NCBI GenBank assembly: GCA_964617955.1 | Contig: CAZTXB010000012.1 | Location: forward strand, 1 to 64,000 | Source of the DNA: JABWCE01 sp964617955 | Lineage (GTDB): Bacteria; Bacteroidota; Bacteroidia; NS11-12g; UBA9320 | Reading direction: 5' to 3' | DNA: 64,000 nt | Shown here: piece after piece, positions 54,901-63,395 of the stretch | Layout of the letters: every line of letters begins with the position of its first letter | Numbering within the stretch: the stretch's first letter is position 1 | Program-made: the position numbers and the translations under genes | The notes under the pieces: generated by a model | The model's input: the letters and a program-made list of their open reading frames with translations, nothing else | What the model was told of the DNA's origin: nothing | Databases searched by the model: none

Positions 54901-56492
54901 TTGCTTAAAGTGATGGATGAAATTCCGCATGCATCCGATGAGCCATTATCAATGTCATTTGCACTGATGCTTGCATTTCCATTTTGGTCGAGGTAAACGG
55001 AAATATTTTTACAAATCGCGGTGGGGTCGTCCGTGTCAGTTATGGAGGACGTATTTCTATAGACCCTTAATTGATTATAACTGATACCGCTGGTGGCAAT
55101 ATCTGGGACGTAGTCGCCATCCAAATCTCCAACCACAATTCCACTTACTTCAGCCTGTCCTGCGTAGTCGATTCGGGTAGCAAATGAAATATTTCCTGCC
55201 CCTGAAGAGGTGTTTTTATAAACTGAAAAGAGATTCTCGCCGGAAGATTTCGTCGCAATGTCAGGATACCCATCGCCGTCAACGTCGCCAATCACTACTC
55301 TGTAATTGGAGGTTGGAGTTGAAATGTTAACCGGTGAAGCCATGCTGATACTACCTGAACTCCCGGTATTTCTGAAAATAGATACTGTTGCTCCGCTATG
55401 GTTGTTTGCAATCATATCTAATTTACCATCCTTATCAAAATCGCCTACAAATGCACGATAGGGATAGGAGGATCCGGTGTTGAAAAATTCAGCCGCAACA
55501 AAAGTAAAAGTTGTATTAGAGGTGGCTGTTGTGTTTTTAATTATCGACATTTTGTCATTGCTCGGGCAACTGGTAACGATATCTATCGATCCATCTCCAT
55601 TCATGTCTCCAACAGAAATTCCTGTTGTGGCATAAGTGTTATTCACTACAGTGTTAAGTGAAAAACTGATTGAACCGACTGTTGAAGTATTTCGCATGGT
55701 ATAGATACTGGCAGAGAAATCACTGTAAACCAGATCCAATTTCCCGTCGTTATTAAAATCGCCAGCAGCCATTTGGTAGGTTCCGGCAGTACCTGCTGTG
55801 GAGCTGTTGTATTGTGTCGGGCTTGCAAACGAAATGGTTCCGGGCGTGCTGGTGTTTCTGTATATATAAATTCCAAATCCATTTACAGCAACAGCCAAGT
55901 CAATTTTTCCATCTCCGTCATAATCTCCTGTGGCAATACAGCGGGTATTGGATGAAGCCCCCAAATATATAGGAGATGCGAAGGATACGGTGCCTGGAGT
56001 ACTTAAATTGCGAACCACGCTAACCCCATTTGTGGTAAAACCGGTGACGAGCAAGTCAGGTTTTCCGTCCAAATCAATGTCCTGAGACAGCATCTGATAG
56101 CCACCTGAAACGGATTGTGTATAGGTAGCAGCATTGTAAGAAGTGGTGCCAAGCGTTGTTGAGCAAAAAATGGCATTGAAAGGGAGAGTAGCTACCCCTA
56201 TCAATCCGCATGCATTTTTTACAGAAATCGGAGCATATGTGGAACCTACGGGTACCTTCACCAATAAGGAAAAGGAATTTCCACTTAACACCGTGGCTTG
56301 GGTAGCACCAAAAAACACTTGGTTATTGCCCGGAACAGGATCGAAATCGCTCCCTGAAATTGTTACATTGCTTCCGATAAATCCTGTGATCGGACTAAAG
56401 CTTGTGATTACAGGTCTTGAGCATTGTGCCCAGGCAAGTTGATTAAGGATAACTGCGCATAGCACAGCAGCTGTTGATAATATTTTTTTCAT
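51966..56492 (-). CDS. IPT/TIG, FG-GAP and HYR-type T9SS surface protein (1508 residues)
   Basis: The protein has a signal peptide (1-22) and an IPT/TIG domain (about 25-110, with PVITSFSPITGFIGSNVTISG). Seven FG-GAP/VCBS-type calcium-binding repeats follow (about 130-480; for example GDYDGDGKIDLAVA and GDFNNDGKLDLVYS). Then come HYR-type and Ig-like or PKD-like domains, Cys-rich in places (DNCGIASMSVS). A conserved short Cys/His segment (LCHVPPGNSSNPQTL, then HLTQHSGDALGKC) precedes the C-terminal T9SS type A domain (CFPNPFNNSFKVSY, about 1430-1508). It is a predicted large adhesin with calcium-dependent folding. It may be co-transcribed with the small upstream secreted gene 28 bp away. Confidence 0.9.
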   Translation of the reverse strand: MKKILSTAAVLCAVILNQLAWAQCSRPVITSFSPITGFIGSNVTISGSDFDPVPGNNQVFFGATQATVLSGNSFSLLVKVPVGSTYAPISVKNACGLIGVATLPFNAIFCSTTLGTTSYNAATYTQSVSGGYQMLSQDIDLDGKPDLLVTGFTTNGVSVVRNLSTPGTVSFASPIYLGASSNTRCIATGDYDGDGKIDLAVAVNGFGIYIYRNTSTPGTISFASPTQYNSSTAGTAGTYQMAAGDFNNDGKLDLVYSDFSASIYTMRNTSTVGSISFSLNTVVNNTYATTGISVGDMNGDGSIDIVTSCPSNDKMSIIKNTTATSNTTFTFVAAEFFNTGSSYPYRAFVGDFDKDGKLDMIANNHSGATVSIFRNTGSSGSISMASPVNISTPTSNYRVVIGDVDGDGYPDIATKSSGENLFSVYKNTSSGAGNISFATRIDYAGQAEVSGIVVGDLDGDYVPDIATSGISYNQLRVYRNTSSITDTDDPTAICKNISVYLDQNGNASISANDIDNGSSDACGISSITLSKTNFTCADLGNNSVEMTVTDNFNNTDKCTATVNVIAIEPNGVTTFCNGGSVVLTALSGTSYSWSTSETTQSITVNQSGTYTVTVAGGGGCSQSITSSIVVTVLQTPSSFNVTGGGTVCGGVGGVHIGLDGSQTGVIYRLKLGSVYVTNINGTGSAIDFGTYTGNGTYVVEAVNVASGCGSAVTMQGSATLTAQDNPSISLTASASSICSGNTVQLTASGTNVSWIWTPGNSTNNSISVSPNSTQSYTVKATDNLGCFSEKSTTITVYPTPTVDAGQDDKYCTGGVTLQPTVTDASPAVQGSYPVLVYDANGGAGNGNFTASLCSDGYEFISNAVTSPTFSIANASNITSIQFQAYWTCGNGDWTILLNGVSVGTSGSLSNSQCTCNPPANTYPGTFSISGAQLNANWNVNGSNSISIVPNSPGSNAVAGFKAVVNYNNSPTYSWSPATDLTNSAIANPVATPPASTTYTLTYTSASGCAASDEVTITKQCCVAPALSCPGEITLSSPEGACGQEVTFEATATGTDPQISYSHNSGSFFGVGTTNVYAYVSNDCGFDTCMFQIKITDDEKPKITCASNQAQSTDAGLCKAAVAVSSPATSDNCGVASVSNDYNHTSDATDSYPVGSTTVTWMVTDVNGNTNSCTQIIKVTDDEKPKAVCKNYTLSLSSGAGSVVAADVDGGSTDNCGIASMSVSPNTFTCANAGDNTVTLTVTDVHGNTSSCDATVTVEYQPSCSIAVTPSNNTYTGGVATNIYLGYGPQSATLTVNTTGGSGFSYSWSPSTYLSSATAQSPVFTPTAEGNYSYTVTVTNSNGCKTTCKVSFCVKNVAVSGTSGNNSKVYLCHVPPGNSSNPQTLSISVNAVSSHLTQHSGDALGKCGSTCNSNKRDFSDEIIHEHGDLEISCFPNPFNNSFKVSYESISDEMATISVFSIAGVLLEKTQSSGYLQELELGKDLAAGVYLVTFNQGQTNRTFKVVKVQN

Positions 56493-56520
56493 AATTTAAA
56501 GTGAATAAAAGCAGTTAGGG

Positions 56521-56961
56521 TTATTTAAATTTAATAGAAACCATCAAAATCTTTGTGGGATCGTAACTTGTTGGCAGCTCAATAGAAAGGTTGTTTGACA
56601 AGCCACTAGTGCAGGGTGCAACAATGATTTCACCCTTTTTTAGTTTTATGTTGATTGATTTGTCAAATTTGTTATTGTTCATCCCATTTTTTACTTCAAT
56701 ATCAAATTCAATGGTTTGATCACTTGAACTTTCATTAAATACTTTTAGTTCAACATAATTGGCAGTGTCGCATTCAATAATTCGGTAAAAAACGTCCACT
56801 TGTTTTTGAACATTTTCAGTTAAGAGCGACCAATCTTTAAAAATTTTAGTGTTGGGTTGGGGAGGAGTAATGCCCGCAATAGCTTCTGAATTGAATAATC
56901 CAGTCAAGCCGAGCATAATCATAATGGTAATGTGTTTTGTTTTTTTTGAAATCTGTTTCAT
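56521..56961 (-). CDS. Small secreted protein of unknown function
   Basis: The 146-residue protein has a signal peptide ending near SEAIAG (residue 30). The mature part has no family I recognise; it is strand-rich with two Cys (in ECDT and APCT) that could form a disulfide, and a VELKVFNESSSDQTIEFDIEV strand pair. It lies 28 bp upstream of the FG-GAP gene on the same strand, so the two probably form an operon; a partner role is inference. Confidence 0.65.
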   Translation of the reverse strand: MKQISKKTKHITIMIMLGLTGLFNSEAIAGITPPQPNTKIFKDWSLLTENVQKQVDVFYRIIECDTANYVELKVFNESSSDQTIEFDIEVKNGMNNNKFDKSINIKLKKGEIIVAPCTSGLSNNLSIELPTSYDPTKILMVSIKFK

Positions 56962-57325
56962 GTTAGTATTGTTAAGGTGAAAATTATATGAAAATTAAAT
57001 GGGGATGGAAACTGCCTTTAAGAAAATAGTAAAATACAGAAAGGTACAAACAGAATTGCTTTTTTAGATTTCCGGACATTAGAATTTGTTGGCCTCAAAC
57101 CTAAGCCTTAATATTGAAAAAAAAAGAAGGGGACTGCCTAGGCCGACTTTTTATCATATTAGTGTCAGGAAATTCTTTTTTAAATATATTTATGTCAATA
57201 AGTTATCGTCATTAAAATTTTTAAAAAATTTTATCAACGCATCATGAAAATGCCCAAAAACAGGCGAAATTGAAATGGAAATTACCTTATGTATAGTCTC
57301 AGAACCATCAAATTTATAGATTAAG
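56962..57325. other. Divergent intergenic region
   Basis: About 364 bp lie between the small secreted gene and the aminotransferase gene. It is AT-rich and contains the 8-bp palindrome GCCTAGGC near 57137 and AAAATTTTTAAAAAATTTT near 57213. No gene or clear TAnnTTTG box was found; promoters for both sides should be here. Confidence 0.4.
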
Positions 57326-58474
57326 ATGCAAAAACCTACTTCCAAAATTCCAAAAATCGGAACCACCATATTTACTGAAATGAGTGCCTTGGCCAGGCAA
57401 CACAATGCCATAAACCTCTCTCAGGGTTTTCCCGATTTTGAATGTTCTACAGATTTGATTAAAGCCCTGAGAAAAGCCATGTACGATGGAAAAAATCAGT
57501 ATGCCCCCATGCCGGGTATTTTAGAATTAAGAGAAAGCGTATCACAAAAAACCGAGGCTTTGTATAAGCGCAAGTACAATCCCGACAATGAAATTACCAT
57601 TGTTCCGGGAGCCACCTTGGCTATTTTTACAGCCATTACAGCCTTTGTGAGTAAGGGTGATGAGGTGATAGTGATAGAACCCGCATACGATTGTTATGTG
57701 CCTGCCATTGAGCTGATGGGCGGTGTTCCTGTATATTCGAGCCTGACTTATCCTGAATTTAGCATAGATTGGGAAGATATCCGATTAAAAGTAAGTCATA
57801 AAACCAAGGCCATCATTATCAATTCGCCTCAAAATCCCGGAACCTCGGTGATGAAAAACGGTGATTTAGAATCTTTAGCTGAACTTACAAGAGGTACCGA
57901 CCTATTGGTGATAAGCGATGAGGTTTACGAGCACATTATATTTGATGGATTGGCTCATCAATCCGTGGCACTTCACGAAGAACTCGCAAGGCGGAGTTTG
58001 ATCATATCCTCCTTCGGTAAAACCTACCATGTAACCGGATGGAAAACCGGCTACGTGCTGGCACCAGAGCCAATTACAACCGAATTCAGAAAAGTTTACC
58101 AGTATAATGCCTTTTGCTCATTTGGTCCAGCGCAATGGGCGTTTAATGAGATGTTGCAAAAAACGGAAACCTACCTTTCGGTTTCGGGATTTTATGAGCA
58201 AAAGCGCGACTTCATGGCAGGTTTAATGGAAGGCTCAAAACTCAAGGTATTGCATTCAAGAGGGTCCTATTTTCAATTGTTGGATTTTTCTGATTATTCG
58301 GAAGAAAATGATTATGAGCTTGCAAAGAGACTCACCGTGGAGTATAAAATAGCAACCATTCCTTTATCTTCGTTTTTTCATGATAAAAAGGATTTAAAAT
58401 TGCTTAGAATTTGCTTTGCAAAAAAGGAAGCAACACTAGAGGAGGCCGCTAGAATTTTAAATCAATTGGAGTAA
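57326..58474 (+). CDS. Methionine aminotransferase (KAT/YbdL-like, class I PLP aminotransferase)
   Basis: The 382-residue PLP enzyme has the aminotransferase I/II signatures. They are NSPQNPGT (residues 167-174 with Asn170), ISDEVY (196-201 with Asp198 and Tyr201) and the PLP lysine Lys232 in SSFGKTYHVTGWK; the substrate carboxylate Arg lies near LRICFA. The sequence style (INLSQGFPDFECS, GKNQYAPMPG) matches methionine/glutamine-using YbdL and kynurenine aminotransferase relatives. It is followed after 2 bp by an omega-amidase gene, supporting glutamine-dependent transamination of ketomethiobutyrate in methionine salvage. Confidence 0.92.
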   Translation: MQKPTSKIPKIGTTIFTEMSALARQHNAINLSQGFPDFECSTDLIKALRKAMYDGKNQYAPMPGILELRESVSQKTEALYKRKYNPDNEITIVPGATLAIFTAITAFVSKGDEVIVIEPAYDCYVPAIELMGGVPVYSSLTYPEFSIDWEDIRLKVSHKTKAIIINSPQNPGTSVMKNGDLESLAELTRGTDLLVISDEVYEHIIFDGLAHQSVALHEELARRSLIISSFGKTYHVTGWKTGYVLAPEPITTEFRKVYQYNAFCSFGPAQWAFNEMLQKTETYLSVSGFYEQKRDFMAGLMEGSKLKVLHSRGSYFQLLDFSDYSEENDYELAKRLTVEYKIATIPLSSFFHDKKDLKLLRICFAKKEATLEEAARILNQLE

Positions 58475-58476
58475 GT

Positions 58477-59283
58477 ATGAAAAGTATACACGCTGAGACC
58501 TTAAACATCGCCATTCTACAGACGAATGTTTTTTGGGAAAACAAGGAAGATAATTTGATGCATCTTGCGAATTGCATCGATAAACTTGAGGAGGAGCATC
58601 CTTATATAGACCTCATCATTCTTTCAGAAATGTTTACCACAGGCTTTTCAATGAATCCCGAAAATCTGGCTGAAACCATGCAAGGCCCAACTGTGAAATG
58701 GATGATGGAAGAGGCTATCGCTCATGATACTGCGGTGTGCGGAAGCTTGATTATTGAAGAGAACGGACACTATTATAACAGATTTGTGATGGTAGAAGCT
58801 TCAGGTAACGTCAATACTTATAATAAAAGGCATCTCTTTTCCATGGCAGGAGAACAGACGAAATACACAAAAGGCGATGCAAAAATTCAAATAGCGTTAA
58901 ATGGATTTAAAATTACCCCCTATATATGCTATGACCTTCGTTTTCCGGTATGGTGCCGAAACACGGAGGAATCTGATATACTCATTTTCGTGGCCAACTG
59001 GCCCCAAACCAGAATCAATCATTGGAAGGCTTTGTTATGTGCAAGGGCTATCGAAAACCAATGCTATGTTTTAGGAGCGAATAGAGTGGGAAATGACGGC
59101 AACAACATCCTATACAATGGAGAGAGCATGGCCTTTGCCCCTTCAGGTGAATCATTAGGCAGCAAGGAGAATACAGAAGGGTTTATAATTGTTCAGGTTG
59201 AAAAATCCAGGATTGACTCAGTCAGGGCTAAAACACCTTTTTTATCGGACGCTGATAATTTTAAAGTTTTAAATGATATTTAA
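58477..59283 (+). CDS. Omega-amidase, nitrilase family (YafV/Nit2-like)
   Basis: The 268-residue protein is a carbon-nitrogen hydrolase with the catalytic triad Glu51 (ILSEMF), Lys118 (YNKRHLFSMAGE) and Cys151 (YICYDLRFP). The GEQTKYTKGD and NWPQTR signatures match omega-amidases, which hydrolyse alpha-ketoglutaramate to alpha-ketoglutarate and ammonia. It lies 2 bp behind the aminotransferase gene; in this pair it removes the keto acid amide made from glutamine, pulling transamination forward. This is a known two-gene arrangement; the coupling here is from position and family. Confidence 0.92.
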   Translation: MKSIHAETLNIAILQTNVFWENKEDNLMHLANCIDKLEEEHPYIDLIILSEMFTTGFSMNPENLAETMQGPTVKWMMEEAIAHDTAVCGSLIIEENGHYYNRFVMVEASGNVNTYNKRHLFSMAGEQTKYTKGDAKIQIALNGFKITPYICYDLRFPVWCRNTEESDILIFVANWPQTRINHWKALLCARAIENQCYVLGANRVGNDGNNILYNGESMAFAPSGESLGSKENTEGFIIVQVEKSRIDSVRAKTPFLSDADNFKVLNDI

Positions 59284-59315
59284 ACGGAAATACAATAATT
59301 TGCACAAAAAAAACA

Positions 59316-59813
59316 ATGAAAGCACTATTTAAAATCGTTACACTTTGCATTCTGGCTGCGACCGGGCTTACATTTTGCAAAAAATCTGATACCACCCCAA
59401 CGCCTGCCTCTCCAACATTTACCAACACCCAACTGCTAACCAACGGAGTATGGAAATGGACAGCAAGTACTTGTGATGTAGCCATTGACGTAGATGGTCT
59501 AAATGGCGCGTCTAAAGATGTACATGGACAATATCCGGTTTGCTTTACCGACGATACTTATGTTTTTAATCCGGATTCAACAACAACTGAGAGTTTTGTA
59601 ACCAAATGTACTTCAGAAGGAAATTATAAAGGCACATGGATTTTTACCAACGGAGGCAAAAACCTGCAATGGAACGGGAAAGATTTTAAGACCAAAAAAT
59701 ATGTCCTAAGGAATTACACCATCGTTGAGATTACCGGATCAAAATTGGTGGTGACCTATGAAGAACCTGCCACACCTAAAAATTATGTTTTAACTAATAT
59801 CTATACCCATTAA
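59316..59813 (+). CDS. Lipocalin-like predicted lipoprotein
   Basis: The 165-residue protein has a lipoprotein signal (MKALFKIVTLCILAATGLTF, Cys21) and a body typical of Bacteroidota lipocalin-like proteins: LLTNGVWKWTAS, YVFNPDSTTTESF, YKGTWIFTNGGKNL and a C-terminal LVVTYEEP strand. The fold is a predicted beta-barrel; no ligand is known. It follows the omega-amidase gene by 33 bp and may be co-transcribed, but carries a near-consensus box (ATAATTTG) close before its start. Confidence 0.8.
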   Translation: MKALFKIVTLCILAATGLTFCKKSDTTPTPASPTFTNTQLLTNGVWKWTASTCDVAIDVDGLNGASKDVHGQYPVCFTDDTYVFNPDSTTTESFVTKCTSEGNYKGTWIFTNGGKNLQWNGKDFKTKKYVLRNYTIVEITGSKLVVTYEEPATPKNYVLTNIYTH

Positions 59814-59833
59814 TTGCCAACAATGACCATATC

Positions 59834-59864
59834 ATGGTTACCCGAGGGGGTAGCCATTTTTTTT
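59834..59864 (+). terminator. Rho-independent terminator after the lipocalin-like gene
   Basis: ATGGTTACCC pairs with GGGGTAGCCAT around a short loop, followed by eight T residues, 21 bases after the stop codon. Confidence 0.8.
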
Positions 59865-59933
59865 ATCTAAAAAAAAAACAGATTGGTCATCATTAATCTC
59901 ATGGCAATTTAAAATTCAAGCTTAATTTGCGCC

Positions 59934-61817
59934 ATGAACATTTCAAAATTTAAAAACCCCATAATTTTATTTTTTACTTTGATGACGAGCTTTAACGCTA
60001 TAGGCCAGAAAAAAATTCCTCTTAAAGATTTTTTTAGAAACCCTGATAAGAGCGCTTATCAGATATCTCCTGACGGAAAATACATTTCCTATTTAGGGCC
60101 GTATAAAAAAAGAATGAATATTTATGTAAGGCCTATAGATTCAGAAAAGGCTAAGCGCGTAACCAATGTGACAGACAGGGATTTGGGCGGTTATTTTTGG
60201 AAGTCAGGTTCCCGCTTAATTTATTTAAAAGACAATGGTGGCGACGAGAATTACCATTTGTATGCGGTGAATGCTGATGGCAGCAACTTGAAGGACTTAA
60301 CCCCATTTGAAGGGGTGATGGCAGGTTTTGTGGATGAGTTAGAAGACAACGACAATGAAATGCTGATTCAGTTAAACAAGGATAATCGTGAAATATTCGA
60401 TGTGTACCGCTTGAATGTCAATACAGGTGAAATGGTGAAAATTGCCCAAAATCCGGGAAACATTACCGGATGGGTAACCGATCATGACGGGAAGTTGCGC
60501 ATAGCGGTTACCACAGATGGGGTATACTCTAGTTTGCTTTACCGCGAAACAGAAAAGGATACTTTTCGTTCAGTTTTAACCACCAATTTTAAAGCCTCTG
60601 TCAATCCTTTGTTCTTCGATTTTGATAATAAAAGTATTTTTATGTCGAGCAATTTGGGTAGGGATAAATCGGCTATCATAAAGTTTGATCCCGAAGGTGC
60701 TACCGAATTGGGGGTGATTTTTGAACACCCTGAGGTGGATGCAGGCAATTTATATTATTCGCATAAAAGAAAGGTGTTGACGGCAGTAACCTTCACAACC
60801 TGGAAAACACAGCGAAAATTTTTAGACGGGCAAACACTTGAAATCTTTGAAAATTTAAAAATGCTGCTTCCGGGTTATGAGATAAGTTTAACCTCCACCA
60901 CAAAAGACGAGAACACTTTCATCGTAAGAACCTATAGCGATCGCAGTTTAGGCGCCTATTATATCTATACCTTTTCTACCAATAAATTGGTTCCCATAGG
61001 ACAAGTAAGTCCGTGGCTCAAAGAAGAGGAATTGGTTGAAATGAAGCCCATCACATTTAGAAGCCGCGACGGACTGGTGATCAACGGTTATTTAACCTTA
61101 CCTAAGGGCGTGGATGCCAAAAATTTGCCGGTAGTGGTAAATCCCCATGGCGGACCATGGGCCAGAGATCATTGGGGATTTAACCCTGAGGTGCAGTTTT
61201 TGGCCAATAGGGGCTATGCGGTTTTACAAATTAATTTCAGAGGATCTACCGGATATGGCCGAAACTTTTGGGAGATTTCATTTAAGCAATGGGGGCTTGC
61301 CATGCAAGACGACATTACCGATGGTGTAAAATGGTTAATAAAGGAAGGCATTGCCGATCCAAAACGCGTGGCCATTTACGGAGGCAGTTATGGGGGTTAT
61401 GCTACCCTGGCAGGCATCGCCTACACCCCAGAGTTGTATGCCGCAGCTGTGGATTATGTGGGAGTTTCCAATCTTCTTACTTTTATGAAAACCATACCTC
61501 CATATTGGAAGCCTTATTTGGAAATGATGTATGAGATGGTAGGAAATCCCGAAACGGAAGAAACCCAAATGAAAGCTGTTTCTCCTGTATTTCATGTCGA
61601 TAAAATAAAAACACCCCTATTCGTAGCACAAGGGGCAAAGGATCCAAGGGTGAACATTAATGAGAGCAATCAAATAGTGGAGGCTTTAAAGAAAAGAGGA
61701 GTAAAGGTCGAATATATGGTTAAGGAGAACGAAGGGCATGGATTTAGCAACGAGGAGAATCAATTCGCCTTTTACAAAGCCATGGAGAAATTTTTAAAAA
61801 AACACCTTAAACAGTAA
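59934..61817 (+). CDS. S9 family serine peptidase (prolyl oligopeptidase / acylaminoacyl peptidase-like)
   Basis: The 627-residue protein has an N-terminal signal peptide (about 1-22, NAIGQ), a seven-bladed beta-propeller region (about 40-360) and a C-terminal alpha/beta hydrolase domain. The nucleophile is Ser485 in YGGSYGGYA. The triad continues with Asp in GAKDPRVN and His in NEGHGF near the C-terminus. The oxyanion-side HGGPWARDHWGF motif is also present. It probably degrades peptides in the periplasm. A TTAATTTG box, close to consensus, ends 4 bases before the ATG. Confidence 0.94.
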   Translation: MNISKFKNPIILFFTLMTSFNAIGQKKIPLKDFFRNPDKSAYQISPDGKYISYLGPYKKRMNIYVRPIDSEKAKRVTNVTDRDLGGYFWKSGSRLIYLKDNGGDENYHLYAVNADGSNLKDLTPFEGVMAGFVDELEDNDNEMLIQLNKDNREIFDVYRLNVNTGEMVKIAQNPGNITGWVTDHDGKLRIAVTTDGVYSSLLYRETEKDTFRSVLTTNFKASVNPLFFDFDNKSIFMSSNLGRDKSAIIKFDPEGATELGVIFEHPEVDAGNLYYSHKRKVLTAVTFTTWKTQRKFLDGQTLEIFENLKMLLPGYEISLTSTTKDENTFIVRTYSDRSLGAYYIYTFSTNKLVPIGQVSPWLKEEELVEMKPITFRSRDGLVINGYLTLPKGVDAKNLPVVVNPHGGPWARDHWGFNPEVQFLANRGYAVLQINFRGSTGYGRNFWEISFKQWGLAMQDDITDGVKWLIKEGIADPKRVAIYGGSYGGYATLAGIAYTPELYAAAVDYVGVSNLLTFMKTIPPYWKPYLEMMYEMVGNPETEETQMKAVSPVFHVDKIKTPLFVAQGAKDPRVNINESNQIVEALKKRGVKVEYMVKENEGHGFSNEENQFAFYKAMEKFLKKHLKQ

Positions 61818-61895
61818 GCATTCGGGAATCAAAATATTCCACTTAAGTGAAAGGGTAGTGCCAATAAAAAACCTATAACCCAAATTATATCAGAT

Positions 61896-63317
61896 ATGAA
61901 ATTAAAATTAGGAGTTGCCTTCATACTATGCACAGGATTAAATGTTTCCTTCGCGCAATCGGGATGGACACTGCAAAAGTGCATAGATCACGCCTTGCAA
62001 AACAACTTATCGATTAAGCAGGGTGAATTGAACCTTTTAAACAGCCATCTGAATTATAACCAAAGTATTGAGGCACTGGCTCCCAGCGTTTCAGGATTTG
62101 CCAATAACAATTACAACTTTGGTCGTACAATCAATCCTGTTAACAATACCTACGTTCAACAGAAAGTGCAAAGCGCTTCATTTGGGTTGAATGGACAGCT
62201 TGTGCTTTTTAATGGATTTGCAAATACGAACAACATTAAGCTAAATCGCATCAATGAAGCGGTAAGTAAAAAAGACTTGGAGGTAATTTCAAACAATATA
62301 GCCCTGCAAGTCGCAACGCAATTCCTTCAAATTCTTTTCAATGGAGAAAGCGTTAAAATAGGAGAATTGGCGATAGCATCCACCGAAAAACAACTAAAAA
62401 ACGCCAAAGTATTATTTGAGGCCGGAAATTCAAACCAAAGCATCGTTTATGAATTGGAGGCCAAGTTAGCCAATGACAAACTCAATTTGGTAACGGCTCA
62501 AAACAACCACAAAACCTCCTTGGTCGCCATGGCCAATTTGTTGCAGCTGCCCTATGATGAAAATTTTAAAATTGAAAGTCCTGAAATTAAAATCCCAAAC
62601 GAAACCATTAGTGATGGCAATGGAGCCATTTACGAGAGCGCTAAGAGGGTTTTACCGGAGATTGAACTGGCCATATTGAGGCACAAGGCCGCTTTGGCAC
62701 AAAAAAATATTTCAAAAGGGGCCTATTATCCCACTCTGAGTTTAGTTGGAGGTGTAAATACCTTGTTTTCTGATAACTTTAAGGATTACGTCAATTTACA
62801 CACCATAACCCTGCCCGTAGGATTTGTTGGTTCGACCAAAGAAATTGTGTATGCGGAGAGAGCGGCTGCCGACGGGGTGGTAACGCGACGATTCGGAGCT
62901 CAAATCGAAGACAATATTGGTAAGGCCATTGGTTTATCACTGTCCATTCCAATCTATAGCAACGCCAGAGTTCGAACCTCCGTTAAACAGGCTGATTTAG
63001 CGATAACCCAGCAGGAACTGAACATGAAAAGAGTAGAAAATGATCTTCTCACATCGGTTAGTACAGCGTTAGCCAATTATTCGGGAGCATTGGCCAAGTA
63101 TGAGGCCTTGGTCAATGCGGTGACTTCACAAAAGAAAAACTTTGATTTTAATACCATGCGATTTGAAGCAGGAGCCTTATCGTCGAATGACCTCGTCATT
63201 TCACAAACAGCTTATGAAACTTCCGAAACTAACCTGCTACAAGGCAAGTATGAATTAATTTTCAGAAAAGTGTTACTTGATTTTTATCGCGGAAAACCCA
63301 TCGCATTTGATAAATAA
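61896..63317 (+). CDS. TolC family outer-membrane efflux protein
   Basis: The 473-residue protein has a signal peptide ending FAQ (residue 21) and two TolC/OEP domains with coiled-coil helices: LQKCIDHALQNNLSIKQGEL at the N-terminus and SAKRVLPEIELAILRHKAAL in the middle. It forms the outer-membrane channel of a tripartite efflux pump and lies 78 bp upstream of a membrane fusion protein gene, indicating an operon. The inner-membrane component lies outside the window. Confidence 0.92.
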   Translation: MKLKLGVAFILCTGLNVSFAQSGWTLQKCIDHALQNNLSIKQGELNLLNSHLNYNQSIEALAPSVSGFANNNYNFGRTINPVNNTYVQQKVQSASFGLNGQLVLFNGFANTNNIKLNRINEAVSKKDLEVISNNIALQVATQFLQILFNGESVKIGELAIASTEKQLKNAKVLFEAGNSNQSIVYELEAKLANDKLNLVTAQNNHKTSLVAMANLLQLPYDENFKIESPEIKIPNETISDGNGAIYESAKRVLPEIELAILRHKAALAQKNISKGAYYPTLSLVGGVNTLFSDNFKDYVNLHTITLPVGFVGSTKEIVYAERAAADGVVTRRFGAQIEDNIGKAIGLSLSIPIYSNARVRTSVKQADLAITQQELNMKRVENDLLTSVSTALANYSGALAKYEALVNAVTSQKKNFDFNTMRFEAGALSSNDLVISQTAYETSETNLLQGKYELIFRKVLLDFYRGKPIAFDK

Positions 63318-63395
63318 TACATACCAGAAGGAGGATATAGCTAAGAAATCCTGTCGGGTTTGACTTTTTAAGCGAAATCACACACAGATGAAAAA

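Noticed and set aside
57113..57240. Palindromes GCCTAGGC and AAAATTTTTAAAAAATTTT as operator sites
   Set aside because: In such AT-rich spacer DNA palindromes arise easily, they are not repeated elsewhere in the window, and no regulator gene is adjacent.
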